Part shown: piece by piece, positions 7,900 through 17,595 of the stretch
Layout of the letters: each line of letters begins with the position of its first letter
Numbering within the stretch: position 1 is the first letter of the stretch
Origin: Lachnospiraceae bacterium
Lineage (GTDB): Bacteria; Bacillota; Clostridia; Lachnospirales; Lachnospiraceae
Reading direction: 5' to 3'
Length of the DNA: 64,000 nucleotides
NCBI GenBank assembly: GCA_017540605.1
Contig: JAFYAS010000005.1
Span: 31,025 to 95,024, forward strand
The notes under the pieces: model-generated
Databases searched by the model: none
Told to the model about the DNA's origin: nothing
Seen by the model: only the letters and a program-made list of their open reading frames with translations
Translations under genes and position numbers: made by a program

Positions 7900-10254
7900 T
7901 CACTTCACCTTCGGTGCTTTTTGATTGGCTCTTTCAACCATAGCATTGGCAGCTCTGTCCTCGTGATAGCTTGCAAGGGTCACGAACTTCGAAGAGCCCG
8001 GATTTGCCTTACGCTTACTGTTTATCTTTGCTACAAGCTTATCACTTTCAGCCTTTACTCCCGGAGTAAAATTCGTCATAACACCAAGTGCATCAAGAGC
8101 ATTGTTGAATCTTGCTCTTCCGTCAGGGCCTGACCTTACTGTCTCCTTGTCCTTGGTATAGGTGCTTATGGCATTCATCAGGTTCATATTTAGCTCGGAT
8201 ACAACCTTTGAGGCTGCCTCCTGATCCCTAACCATATTGAAGTCATACTTACCCTTCAAAGCAGTAAACTTTTGAATAGAGCTATGAAGTCTTTTATACT
8301 CCGCACTTCTGTCCTTTGAGGGCATGAGATTTGCTGCAAGCTTACTCATCTTCTCAATATATTCACCCACATTGTTTGCGGGAACCGTATAAGGCTTTGC
8401 AAATATCTCTGTATAAGCCTCATGTGCATGCTCACTGTCTATAAGAGCTTTCTTAAGTGCATTAGGCTTACCTGTAAATGCAACAAAACCCGGATCCTTT
8501 TTTATACCTGCAGCGACCTTTCGTATTTCCTTTACACCGAACTTTACTGACCCATTCTTAAGCATATTGGCAGCTATAGCCTTGGCAAGGCAGTCCTTCT
8601 GCTTTGCAGGATCAAGCTTTGATACATCCTCTCCTGTATGAAGACGGATATACTGATCGTAGCCCACGCTCTTATCATATTTTTTTGCTAAATCATTCAT
8701 AAACATGGGGGCAACCTTATCAAGAATGGCTTTCTCAAGCCTTGCTCCCTCACCTTCGGTCCAAGCCTCTATACCGGATACATGGGGATTACCCGAATGA
8801 TCACGGGACAGCTGCTTATATTTTACATAGTCCTCTTTTGCTATACCCGCATTTTTAAATGTGGCATCAGCTCCGGCATCTATCATTTTAACAGCATATT
8901 TGCCGACAAAATCGTCCTGTACATTCATAAGCAAGGTATCGTCATCCGTAATATCCGGATTTCTAAAGTCATCGGCGATGGGACCATTGGCTTTTTCCGG
9001 ATCCTTAGCTATCATTTCCTGAAGCTCTTCCCCGGTTATTCCCAGCTTTTTCCAGTAATCCTTTCTTGTGGTCTCCAAGGTAATTCCGGCCTTTTTTACA
9101 GCCGGATTATCCCAAGGATTTCCTTTTTTAAATTCCTCAGTAACAGCTCCACTAAGATCTTCTATCGCAACAATATAGAGGGCGGGAAGAGTATTTCTCG
9201 AAAGATAATCTGCCTTCTTCTTACCGATCTTTCCCTCACCGGCATACTCTGCCCTATATTTGTCGCTATCCGCCTTCAATTTCACAGTGTACTCTGCCTG
9301 TATCTTGCCTATAGCTTTAAACACCTTATTATTTGAATCAAGGCTTTTATCTTTTATATATTCATCAAGGAAATTATCCTTGAGAACGCTGAGAAGATCT
9401 TCCTTTTCCCTGGGAATAGTCTTGCCGTAAAGCTGCTGTTCTGCTACAGACTCAACGGAAAGATCACAAATAAACCTAAGCTTTTTCTCCATAGACCCAA
9501 GCCCTCTGTAAATATTTACATAACGGCTGATCTGCTCATCATAATCAGTAGTATTGACTTTCTTGTGATTATCATAGGGCTCATTAACAGCTCCCTTTCT
9601 TATCTCAAGATCAGATGCCTTCCTTCTTCTGATAAAATCCTTGCCATCCTTCCTGACCCAGTCCTCTATCCCTACGGTGTCATACTTCTTACCCGGAAGC
9701 GCTATAAGCTCTTCCTTTCCCTCTGCTGAAATCTTCAACTTACCTAAAAACTTGGAATATATGGCTGTCTCGAGTTTTTTCTCAGTCCATACCTTGGGCT
9801 CCACATTCTGATATGCGGTCTTTATATCGCCAAAGACATCAGCTATAGCTCTCTTATCATTACCTATACCTATGTTGTCGATCATCCAATAAGCCATCTT
9901 ATCAGCGACCTCTTCCTCTTCATCAAGCTTGTCATAGGCAGTGACATACTCATCATAGAACTTATAGTCATTCTTTATCTTCATCTCTCCCATAATCTCA
10001 AAGATGAGCTTATGATTTTCGGGACTTCCGTTGGTCACATAGGTATTGATGAATTGTGCCTTTAGAGCATCTGCTTCTTCCATATCACCCTCCGCTATGG
10101 ATTTGTTCCTTTTGGCACCTATCAGATGCTTTTTAAGATCTACGATAAACTTAAGTCGGCTGGGAATATCCGAAAGCTCATTGTAAATTTCTGTATAGGT
10201 TTTCCTATCGTCCACATTTTCAATCTGATCATTATCATGTTCTACTTCTCTCAT
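7900..10254 (-). CDS. Large soluble modular protein with C-terminal module B
   Basis: 784 aa, ATG with GAGG about 10 bp upstream, starting 7 bp after the stop of the 10261-13470 gene, so co-transcribed with it. No signal peptide or membrane segment. The N-terminal half is an internal duplication: residues about 20-100 and 245-330 share 'Y..IY..L....LkFI.DL' followed by a 'NhK.if..mG.m' pattern. Residues about 530-760 are 'module B', shared with the proteins at 10261-13470 and 31258-33264: YDQYIRLHTG (532-541), RSAEYKRLHSSI, then GRARFNNALDALGVM. The C-terminus is basic (NQKAPKVK). No known function; module B resembles a domain repeated in large hypothetical proteins of Lachnospiraceae, from memory and not searched. 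Confidence 0.85.
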   Translation of the reverse strand: MREVEHDNDQIENVDDRKTYTEIYNELSDIPSRLKFIVDLKKHLIGAKRNKSIAEGDMEEADALKAQFINTYVTNGSPENHKLIFEIMGEMKIKNDYKFYDEYVTAYDKLDEEEEVADKMAYWMIDNIGIGNDKRAIADVFGDIKTAYQNVEPKVWTEKKLETAIYSKFLGKLKISAEGKEELIALPGKKYDTVGIEDWVRKDGKDFIRRRKASDLEIRKGAVNEPYDNHKKVNTTDYDEQISRYVNIYRGLGSMEKKLRFICDLSVESVAEQQLYGKTIPREKEDLLSVLKDNFLDEYIKDKSLDSNNKVFKAIGKIQAEYTVKLKADSDKYRAEYAGEGKIGKKKADYLSRNTLPALYIVAIEDLSGAVTEEFKKGNPWDNPAVKKAGITLETTRKDYWKKLGITGEELQEMIAKDPEKANGPIADDFRNPDITDDDTLLMNVQDDFVGKYAVKMIDAGADATFKNAGIAKEDYVKYKQLSRDHSGNPHVSGIEAWTEGEGARLEKAILDKVAPMFMNDLAKKYDKSVGYDQYIRLHTGEDVSKLDPAKQKDCLAKAIAANMLKNGSVKFGVKEIRKVAAGIKKDPGFVAFTGKPNALKKALIDSEHAHEAYTEIFAKPYTVPANNVGEYIEKMSKLAANLMPSKDRSAEYKRLHSSIQKFTALKGKYDFNMVRDQEAASKVVSELNMNLMNAISTYTKDKETVRSGPDGRARFNNALDALGVMTNFTPGVKAESDKLVAKINSKRKANPGSSKFVTLASYHEDRAANAMVERANQKAPKVK

Positions 10255-10260
10255 ATCTAC

Positions 10261-13200
10261 TTACCTCACTTTTTCTGATGTTATTTGAGCCTCGGCTGTC
10301 TTGGCCTTCTCCTTCTTTTTATTGGCATCTGCAGCACGCTCTGCTCCATAATTCTTGGTAAATGCATTCATATCTCTGTTGATGGTATCCTTACCCTTTC
10401 TGACCTCATTTATGTGGTCGATCACCTTCATGGTAGAGAGGTTGGTTCCCGGTGCATTCTTTGTGATCTCGGCAAGAACATCAAGAGCGTTGTTGAAGCT
10501 CTTTTTGCCCTTTTCAAAGGTTCTCACCTTCTCCTTGCCGTCAATATATGCAAGAGTCGCATCATAGAGCTCAATATTCAGATTCCTTAATTTGTAATCC
10601 ACATCCTCGCTCATATTTAATTCTGTTATAGCCTTTACACTCTTGTAAAACCGCTGATATTCGGCGCTTCGTCCGTCAGGCTTTGACATATTGTCAAGAA
10701 TCTTCTTCATGGATTCCTGGTATGACTTTTGATTCTTCTTATCCATCTTAAATACAGTATCCTTTATCTTATCAATAAATTCTACTGCCGACTCACCGTC
10801 TACCAGTCCTGATTTAAGTACGGAATCATCCTTGAGCCTTGAGAATACGTCAAGGGAATATGTCTGTCTAAGGCGTTTGGCAGCCTTTCTGACTTCCTCA
10901 ACCTTGAAGGGCTTATCGCTCTTAGAAAGCTTTTCTGCCGCACATACCTTGGCGAGATTATCCATAAGCTCTTCCTTGTTTGCACCTGCACCTGAGCCTG
11001 TATGAAGAGTGATATAATTGTCATAGGTCTTTTCAAAGCCCTTTGAAGACTTTCTGATAGCCTCCTTTTCCTTCTGCTTCTTGGTAGCATCTTCTACAGC
11101 CTCACGGTATTTCTTCTCCTCTACTTCAGCGTTGTAGACACCCGGACAAAACATCTCATCCTTTTGGAAGCGACTCATAGCCTTGCATTTTAAGAAATCC
11201 TGCTTTTTTACGATATCAAAGAAGGATTTTCCATCGTTGATCGTAGCGGTAAGCCCAATAAGCTCATTGTGAAGGCCCATGCAATCATAAATACCCTTAT
11301 AAAGAGTCTCGGCATCCTTTTTAAGCTTCTCAGGATCACTGGTAGCATAATCAAGTCCAAATACCGCCGGCTCACTCTTTCCAAAGGCGTAGAGATAATC
11401 CTTGGCAAGTCTAATCTTATCTTTCTGAGGAAGGGTCTTAAAGTAGCTGTTGTCACAGATCTTTGCCTCAAGCTTTTCCATCTCACCTGATGCTTCAGCT
11501 GCTGACATATTCTTGAACTTGGTTGCTTCCTCTTCCTTTATTCCGGCAGATTCTTCCACAAGCTTCTTTTGATAGCTGCTCATAGCATCTTTATTTGCTT
11601 CATATAATTGGTCTTTTCTCTTTTGTTCCTTCAGCTCTTCGCTTATAAGGAGGCTTCTGACATCCTTCTTTTCCTGTATTCTCTTTTCTGCCTCAGGATC
11701 AAGATTCTCATTCTCAGGAAAGAGCTCTTTAAGCTCCTCTGCCTCTTTTTTGGCTTTCTTCCTTCTTTCAAGCTCTGCCTTCTTTTTCTCGGTGATCTCA
11801 CCGGTATAAGAGCCGTATTTAGAGAAGTTGGAGCTTTCAATTTCGGCAACCCCTCTGATATGCGAAGAGTAATACGCTTTATCTTCTTCACTTGTATAGT
11901 CAAGATAGGTCTGCTTTAAAAGATTGCCATAGGCCATCTTCTGCATAAAGGGACTTTTAAGCTCATTTATGATATTCTCGCCACTTTTTAAGCTATGGCA
12001 CATCTGCTCAAGAGGTCTTGTAACATCCAACATGTTCACATTTCTCTTGATCTCATTCAGATCATAAGGGTTATATCCCGGAGTAATGATAGCGGTGTTT
12101 ACAAGATAGCTCTGGCAAAGCTCCTTCTTGCTATGCTCTGAAAGCTTTTCAAATTCCTCCTGATCCAAAAAGATCTGCTCTATACGATCAACCTCGGCAT
12201 ATGCCTTATTTCTCTCAGCCATAACAGGCTCAGTCTCATTGTTGATCTTTTCTTCACTTTCCTTTAAGCTTGCAACATAGTCCTCTGCATCCTTGATCTC
12301 GGCATTAAATTCATCAAGGTCATTCTGATCTCTCATACTATAGCCTATGGTTCCCTCAAGCTCATCAGAAAGCTCGTCGAGGCTCTTGAGATTCTCCTCC
12401 AATGTCATCTCGGGAGCATCAACGGGTCTTAGCACATGTCCTCTCTCCCTGACACGCTCCTTTACCTTTTCGTTGGTGGGGAACAACTCCTCCTCATCAG
12501 CCTCAAGTACACTGTTCTCTGCTTCAAACTCAGCAGTATTGAAGCTCTCCTTAAGCTTTGCTGCAGCATTCAAGGAATCAGCAAGCTTTTTGTATTCCTC
12601 CTCGTCCTCAGGGATAAATACATCATCACCCTTGATCTTATCGAATACTTCATCTTCAATCTCATTCAGATCATCTATCATATCGTCAACTTCTGACTTT
12701 GCCTTTTTCTCTTCATTTAGGACCTTGTCGGCAGCTCTCTCAAAAATCTTTCTGCCTTCCTGTCTCTTATCATAGGCTGCAGTATTGCCCTTAAAAAGAG
12801 CTTCAACCTCATCCCTTTCAAGTATGGCATCAGCTTCTGCCTCAGCCTGATCAACTGCCTTATCAAGATCATCGATGAAATCAAGGGCATCCTTATTGTC
12901 AGCTATAACCTTATCAAGATCTCCCTCAACAGTTTTATTCTTCTTAAGGTTTTCATCAACCATTTCATCCATACGATCAAGGGATGCGCTTACATCATCA
13001 AGCTCTGCATTTCTTATTCGAATATTCTCAGCCACCTTCTCTGTCTTTTCTTTAATCACCTGACTTTTAAGCTTTGTATACTGTCCCTTCGATATAGAGG
13101 TTGCGAGGTTCTGTCTTGTAACTCCTATATCTGCACCACTCATACCGTTTATGTTGCTAAAAATATCACTTGCCATCTGATCATCAGAAAGAAGTCCCAG

Positions 13201-13470
13201 ACAGTCCTCTCCGTCTGCAACCTTATCAGCGATAGTTTTAAGAAGCTCGTCCATATTGTTCTCACCGAGCATGATATCATAATACAATGACTCCCCCATA
13301 TCTTCCTTATAACGGGAATCGCTCTTGACCTTTAGGAACAGATAATCCTTAAAGCTTTCCACCTTTTCTTCGTCTGAAAGTTTGCTAAAGCTCTCCTGAT
13401 CCTTGAAGGAGTCCTCCATAGTCCTAAGATCAAATACATTCATTTTTTGAAGCTCGCTGAAATTTTTCAT
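10261..13470 (-). CDS. Large soluble coiled-coil protein with three internal repeats and module B
   Basis: 1069 aa, first gene of a two-gene unit under P3. No signal peptide or membrane helix. The same pattern occurs three times: residues about 18-48 (MEDSFKDQESFSKLSDEEK), 429-459 (IEQIFLDQEEFEKLSEHSK) and 666-697 (LEAKICDNSYFKTLPQKDK), each followed by a 'kdYL' helix, which points to a repeated helical unit. Between them are long acidic, probably coiled-coil stretches (about 140-420 and 560-660). Module B begins at YDNYITLHTG (816-825) and includes RSAEYQRFYKSV and SFNNALDVLAEI, then FTKNYGAERA, as in the 31258-33264 protein (FETKYGAKRA). The tail is basic. Function unknown; grouped with the candidate effectors. 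Confidence 0.85.
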   Translation of the reverse strand: MKNFSELQKMNVFDLRTMEDSFKDQESFSKLSDEEKVESFKDYLFLKVKSDSRYKEDMGESLYYDIMLGENNMDELLKTIADKVADGEDCLGLLSDDQMASDIFSNINGMSGADIGVTRQNLATSISKGQYTKLKSQVIKEKTEKVAENIRIRNAELDDVSASLDRMDEMVDENLKKNKTVEGDLDKVIADNKDALDFIDDLDKAVDQAEAEADAILERDEVEALFKGNTAAYDKRQEGRKIFERAADKVLNEEKKAKSEVDDMIDDLNEIEDEVFDKIKGDDVFIPEDEEEYKKLADSLNAAAKLKESFNTAEFEAENSVLEADEEELFPTNEKVKERVRERGHVLRPVDAPEMTLEENLKSLDELSDELEGTIGYSMRDQNDLDEFNAEIKDAEDYVASLKESEEKINNETEPVMAERNKAYAEVDRIEQIFLDQEEFEKLSEHSKKELCQSYLVNTAIITPGYNPYDLNEIKRNVNMLDVTRPLEQMCHSLKSGENIINELKSPFMQKMAYGNLLKQTYLDYTSEEDKAYYSSHIRGVAEIESSNFSKYGSYTGEITEKKKAELERRKKAKKEAEELKELFPENENLDPEAEKRIQEKKDVRSLLISEELKEQKRKDQLYEANKDAMSSYQKKLVEESAGIKEEEATKFKNMSAAEASGEMEKLEAKICDNSYFKTLPQKDKIRLAKDYLYAFGKSEPAVFGLDYATSDPEKLKKDAETLYKGIYDCMGLHNELIGLTATINDGKSFFDIVKKQDFLKCKAMSRFQKDEMFCPGVYNAEVEEKKYREAVEDATKKQKEKEAIRKSSKGFEKTYDNYITLHTGSGAGANKEELMDNLAKVCAAEKLSKSDKPFKVEEVRKAAKRLRQTYSLDVFSRLKDDSVLKSGLVDGESAVEFIDKIKDTVFKMDKKNQKSYQESMKKILDNMSKPDGRSAEYQRFYKSVKAITELNMSEDVDYKLRNLNIELYDATLAYIDGKEKVRTFEKGKKSFNNALDVLAEITKNAPGTNLSTMKVIDHINEVRKGKDTINRDMNAFTKNYGAERAADANKKKEKAKTAEAQITSEKVR

Positions 13471-13522
13471 ATTTATCTACCTAACCTTTCCTAAAATAGC
13501 ATAGTGTTTCCGCTTTTTCTAT

Positions 13523-13555
13523 AATCTAACACAGAGACGGCAACAAAAGCGCAAC
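13523..13555 (-). promoter_or_regulatory. GTTGC-box promoter P3
   Basis: Minus strand: GTTGC (13551-13555), GCTTTT, GTTGC (13540-13544), 11 bp, TAGATT (13523-13528). It precedes the 10261-13470 and 7900-10254 pair, and its upstream box touches the T run of the preceding terminator. Confidence 0.8.
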
Positions 13556-13586
13556 AAAAAAATCAGCCACCCTTTCGAATGACTGA
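13556..13586 (-). terminator. Rho-independent terminator after the double-kinase gene
   Basis: A 10-bp stem (13577-13586 with 13563-13572, several G-T pairs) closed by a GAAA loop, followed by seven T on the minus strand (13562-13556). It ends the three-gene unit that starts at 23876. Confidence 0.8.
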
Positions 13587-13600
13587 TCTTTATACACATA

Positions 13601-16600
13601 TTACTTTCCTGCCTGTGGATTTGCAGGCGCATTCTGCCTTTGTCTCAAAGCCTGACGCTTTGCATTGTCATTTGCCTGCTTCATAGTCTTGGCAGTTTCT
13701 TTTATATATTGCTTAAGAAGCTTTTCAGGATCCCTGGTTGCAGCCATAGCTCTTATTTTGTCCTCAGAAAGCTTGGTAAGCTCTTTAAAGCCCGGAGTAT
13801 TCATGATACCCTCCACCTCGGCCTTTACATGGGCAGGGTCTAAGGCATTCTTTGCTGAAGCTGTTTTCTTGTTCTCACTATCTATCCTCAAGAAGCCCTT
13901 GAAGAACAATACCTCAGCCACCTTCTCATAAAGCGCTTTTCCTGTCTTTCCCGAAAGAGCCGACTGTGCTGCCTCCATTCTGATCCTTATGACCTTCATG
14001 GGATCCTTGGCAGCATTTCTCGCTATAACGGTAGATTTGAATGCACTCTTTATGCCATTCACAACAGATGATGTTCTGGTAGCAGCCTGCATTCTTGCCT
14101 GACCGTTCACAGATATCTCCTCTCCTCTTTCCATCTCGGCTACTTTTTTAAGGTTATAGGCCTCAGACTTATCAAGAACCTTATTGAGGACGCCTGTCAG
14201 CTTATTGGAATCCTTTACAGACATAACGGTATCGGGATCCTTATACTTTTTCTTAAGCTTTTCGGAAAGCTCATGGAGCTCCTTTGCAGCCTTTCTAAGC
14301 TCCTTGTAGGTCTTTGATGTGAAGGAAAATGTGGGATCCGCATCGCTTAAAAGCTTCATAAGCTTTTTAGACTCCTGTTGGGTCTTTTCGATGATCTCCC
14401 TATCTGTAAGCTTTTTATCGCTTGGAGCCGAGAATACGGCAAGATTTATCCTGTCATTAAATTCTCTCTCCGCCTTGTGCTCAAGCTTCTTTAGCTCTTC
14501 ACTTTTAATAGCATTTTTTCCGAATTCATCAACCCTTACACACTTGGTAAATTCAAGCTCCTTCTCAACATAGGGCTTTGCATTCTTGTTGCGTTTTTTA
14601 CTCCTAAAGGTCTGTCCGAGACTCGAAGCCTCTTCAAATGCCTTGATCCTCACCATCTCGAATATACTGTCATCATGTGCCGAGAGCTTTTCAAGGGTAT
14701 TGTCACCCTTTGCCCATTCATCACGGGCAACAACTCTCATCCTGCCATCTGCAATGCGCTCCTTGATCTTCTCAACACGATCCCTTACTGCTTTAAGCTC
14801 TGAATCCGCAAGTCCCCTGGTTTTAAGCTTTTTAGAAAGCTCATCAAAATATCCGGGCTTTGTGATCTCATCGGCGATCTCTTTACTGATGACTTTCATA
14901 GAATCTATGGGACACAGCTTATTTGTACGTTCGTTATCCTTCGGAACCTTATCTCCAAAGGATGTATCATGGTCAATTCCTACAACACCCAGGAATCTCG
15001 GATTGCCCGTATCCATACCGGAAAATCTGTACATCATATTATTCTCATGTCTGTCCGGATTCAGGCAAATGTAGTCGACAATATAAATATCGGCTAAACT
15101 CTTAAGTCCCTCGGGAGTATTGTAAACCTCATCTATCTTATCAACAGGGATACTGGCCATGGGGTGATTGCCATGATCAAGAACAGTACCAAGATCATAA
15201 CCGTCGGCCTTGTCCATTGCCACGCCCTCGATGATACGACCACCACACATCACCTTGACGGTTTTGCTCTTTGCCAACAGGCCATTTAGCCCCAGTGAAT
15301 CACTTACATCACTCATGGCCACATTTCTAAGCTCAAGTCTCCTGCCCTCGTCAAGACGCATACCGTATTTCTCAGAGAAATCATTTCTGTTTATGATATT
15401 GAATACCTCTGTTACAACATCATGTAACACCTTATCAAAGGCTTTATCAGAGATAAGCTCTCCCGCTCTTTCCTTTGAAATGCCGATCTTTTCATAGGGT
15501 ATATCCGGAGGAATAGAAGGTAAGTACTTATATTCATTTCTTCTCTCGCTCAGATAAAGATCTCTATATCCTGATAAAACATCCTTATACTCAGGATGAT
15601 CCTCTATAGCAGAATCAACTATCTGCATAAAGGTGCTTCGAAGACCTGAATTCTGCTCAGGAGTAAAGAATACCTCTTTAGTCACACCATCCTCTTCGTA
15701 GCTTAAAAGATAGCGTGTAGATAACACATTTCCCATCTTCTTGACCTGTGAAAGGCTGGGAATGATAAGCTTAACCTCTGCATCTCTTTCATCAAGGTTT
15801 GCTGCCTCAAGATTTACCACATGTCCTACGGGAATGGGAGCATCCTCCTTCTTCTCGGTGACAGGTATACCAACAAGCTTCTTTATCTCATTTCGCTTGT
15901 TTTCCTTGAGCTTATTCTGAATTCCCATCTCTCTGCCGCCCTTAGCCGCATTTGTAGATTCCTTTATGTATCTGAACTGACTGTGTCTATGAGTATTTGC
16001 AAGATCCTTTAAGTTATAAGAGACCCACTCCTCCTTTTTTACAAGACGGATCTTCCCCTCTTCGGTATATCCAGGAGCCTTGTCCTTAAAATACTCCATA
16101 TCAGTCTCGATCTTTTTACGGAGATATTCCTTTCTGTCCCAGGCCATATCTATCTCTTTACCGGAGAGACCGCAGTCAGAAAGCATAAGCCTGATCTGTT
16201 CCTTGGTCATCAGGCACATGCTTTGATAAAATTCATAGCCCACGACACCCATATCCTTTGCCTGTAAAAAGCTTTCAAAGCCGTCATCATCCTTGGCGTC
16301 GGAAAATGTCATATCGTTGTCTATCAGGGTAAATCCCACAAGCTTTGCATTCTTGGCATCCTTGGGATCAAATCTCATAAAGAAATTGCCCGAATGTCTG
16401 TCTGTATTACCGCAGATATAATCAAGAGCCTGCATGGCAGCTATATCATCAAATACAGCGGGATTGTCATATACCTCGTCATCATAGCTTAGTATCTCAT
16501 CCCCATCCTTTACCTTGAGCATATCAACACCATGAGCCTCAGCCATAAAGGTACCTGTGACCTTTTTTCCGTTTATGACCACAGTCATGGGCTTTGTCTC

Positions 16601-17584
16601 CGGAACCATATCAGACTTTCCAAAAAGACAGGCCATACGATAAAAGGCGATATTTCTCTTGTCGATATTGGCGCCCTTTTCCACATTTAGGAATTTGTCA
16701 TCCCCAAAAAACTGGCGGTAGTGATCCTTTGCCACCTTTAAGGAATTAAAAAGCTCATCTGAGAATTCATGAAATCTCGGATCATCCGCAAGCTTTTCGG
16801 CTTCATCATTAAGCTTCATACGATTGTAAAAAGCTCCAAACCAATTATCCTCTAAATGTTCTAAAGCCTCATCCTTATTCTTTTGCTCCATGGAAAGATA
16901 GGGATCCGCGCTACTCCATGACATAAATGTATCCTTAAAATGTACACTCAGATCTAAATTGTAGAGCTTTTTGAGTAAGGGCTTATATTGGGGACCATAT
17001 TTTTTAGCAAGTCTTAAAAAATTCTCCTTTGCATCCTTCTCAGGATCAGCAACCATAGTGGGTGTGAAGTAGCCCGTATCTGTTATCCCACCGTTTTGAA
17101 CCTTGATATGGAGTCTCTGATTGACATTGCCTCCCTCGGTCACGATAGCCTGATCACCAAGATCGACAACCTCCCTACGGCCTATGGTAATAAGCTCGGG
17201 AAGAGGCATAGACTTCTTATCATCAACCTGGGATAAAGCATTCTGATCCGATCTAAGTAAAGGAAGTAGCTCTGACGCTATGTTCTTCATATTCATAGCC
17301 ACTTCACCAGTATCCTCGATACCGTCAAATGCTTTGGCCTCTTCAATAGCATCATTATAAGCCTTGGCGATCTCAAGCTTTGACTTATGGTCAACCGCCG
17401 GAAGCCTTCCTTCAGAATCCGGCGTATAGAAATAATCAGTCAAAGCCTTGATCCTAAAGATAGCCTCGCAAAACCTGGCATATCCCTCTACATCGGAAGC
17501 CTTTGTGTAGATATCATTAAGCTCTGCAATATATTCATTAAGCCTTTGCTGTAATTGAGTTGTATCAAATGACTTTCTTGGCAT
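13601..17584 (-). CDS. Tandem HipA/PI3-4-kinase-like protein, candidate effector kinase
   Basis: 1327 aa, ATG with AGGAG 7 bp upstream, last gene of a three-gene unit. There are two copies of a kinase-like domain. Copy 1: KRNIAFYRMA (309-318), GKKVTGTFMAEAHGVD (339-354), then catalytic-loop-like GNTDRHSGNFF (392-402) and metal-site-like LIDNDMTF (420-427). Copy 2: LRNVAMSDVS (752-761), GGRIIEGVAMDKADGYD (781-797), NPDRHENNMMY (842-852), GIDHDTSFGD (869-878). The DRHxxN plus ID(N/H)D pair is what HipA, CtkA and phosphoinositide 3/4-kinases use in place of HRD/DFG; the key Asp, Asn and second Asp are present in both copies, so both may be active. The C-terminal third is helical, with a module C-like part at about 1120-1200. 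No signal peptide, no membrane segment, no HipB-like partner nearby. Substrate (protein or lipid) unknown. Confidence 0.82.
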   Translation of the reverse strand: MPRKSFDTTQLQQRLNEYIAELNDIYTKASDVEGYARFCEAIFRIKALTDYFYTPDSEGRLPAVDHKSKLEIAKAYNDAIEEAKAFDGIEDTGEVAMNMKNIASELLPLLRSDQNALSQVDDKKSMPLPELITIGRREVVDLGDQAIVTEGGNVNQRLHIKVQNGGITDTGYFTPTMVADPEKDAKENFLRLAKKYGPQYKPLLKKLYNLDLSVHFKDTFMSWSSADPYLSMEQKNKDEALEHLEDNWFGAFYNRMKLNDEAEKLADDPRFHEFSDELFNSLKVAKDHYRQFFGDDKFLNVEKGANIDKRNIAFYRMACLFGKSDMVPETKPMTVVINGKKVTGTFMAEAHGVDMLKVKDGDEILSYDDEVYDNPAVFDDIAAMQALDYICGNTDRHSGNFFMRFDPKDAKNAKLVGFTLIDNDMTFSDAKDDDGFESFLQAKDMGVVGYEFYQSMCLMTKEQIRLMLSDCGLSGKEIDMAWDRKEYLRKKIETDMEYFKDKAPGYTEEGKIRLVKKEEWVSYNLKDLANTHRHSQFRYIKESTNAAKGGREMGIQNKLKENKRNEIKKLVGIPVTEKKEDAPIPVGHVVNLEAANLDERDAEVKLIIPSLSQVKKMGNVLSTRYLLSYEEDGVTKEVFFTPEQNSGLRSTFMQIVDSAIEDHPEYKDVLSGYRDLYLSERRNEYKYLPSIPPDIPYEKIGISKERAGELISDKAFDKVLHDVVTEVFNIINRNDFSEKYGMRLDEGRRLELRNVAMSDVSDSLGLNGLLAKSKTVKVMCGGRIIEGVAMDKADGYDLGTVLDHGNHPMASIPVDKIDEVYNTPEGLKSLADIYIVDYICLNPDRHENNMMYRFSGMDTGNPRFLGVVGIDHDTSFGDKVPKDNERTNKLCPIDSMKVISKEIADEITKPGYFDELSKKLKTRGLADSELKAVRDRVEKIKERIADGRMRVVARDEWAKGDNTLEKLSAHDDSIFEMVRIKAFEEASSLGQTFRSKKRNKNAKPYVEKELEFTKCVRVDEFGKNAIKSEELKKLEHKAEREFNDRINLAVFSAPSDKKLTDREIIEKTQQESKKLMKLLSDADPTFSFTSKTYKELRKAAKELHELSEKLKKKYKDPDTVMSVKDSNKLTGVLNKVLDKSEAYNLKKVAEMERGEEISVNGQARMQAATRTSSVVNGIKSAFKSTVIARNAAKDPMKVIRIRMEAAQSALSGKTGKALYEKVAEVLFFKGFLRIDSENKKTASAKNALDPAHVKAEVEGIMNTPGFKELTKLSEDKIRAMAATRDPEKLLKQYIKETAKTMKQANDNAKRQALRQRQNAPANPQAGK

Positions 17585-17595
17585 ATATCTTACTC

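Noticed and set aside
13601..17584. HipA toxin of a toxin-antitoxin pair
   Set aside because: No HipB-like DNA-binding gene is adjacent, the protein is three times the usual HipA length with two kinase domains, and it sits in an operon with unrelated large proteins.
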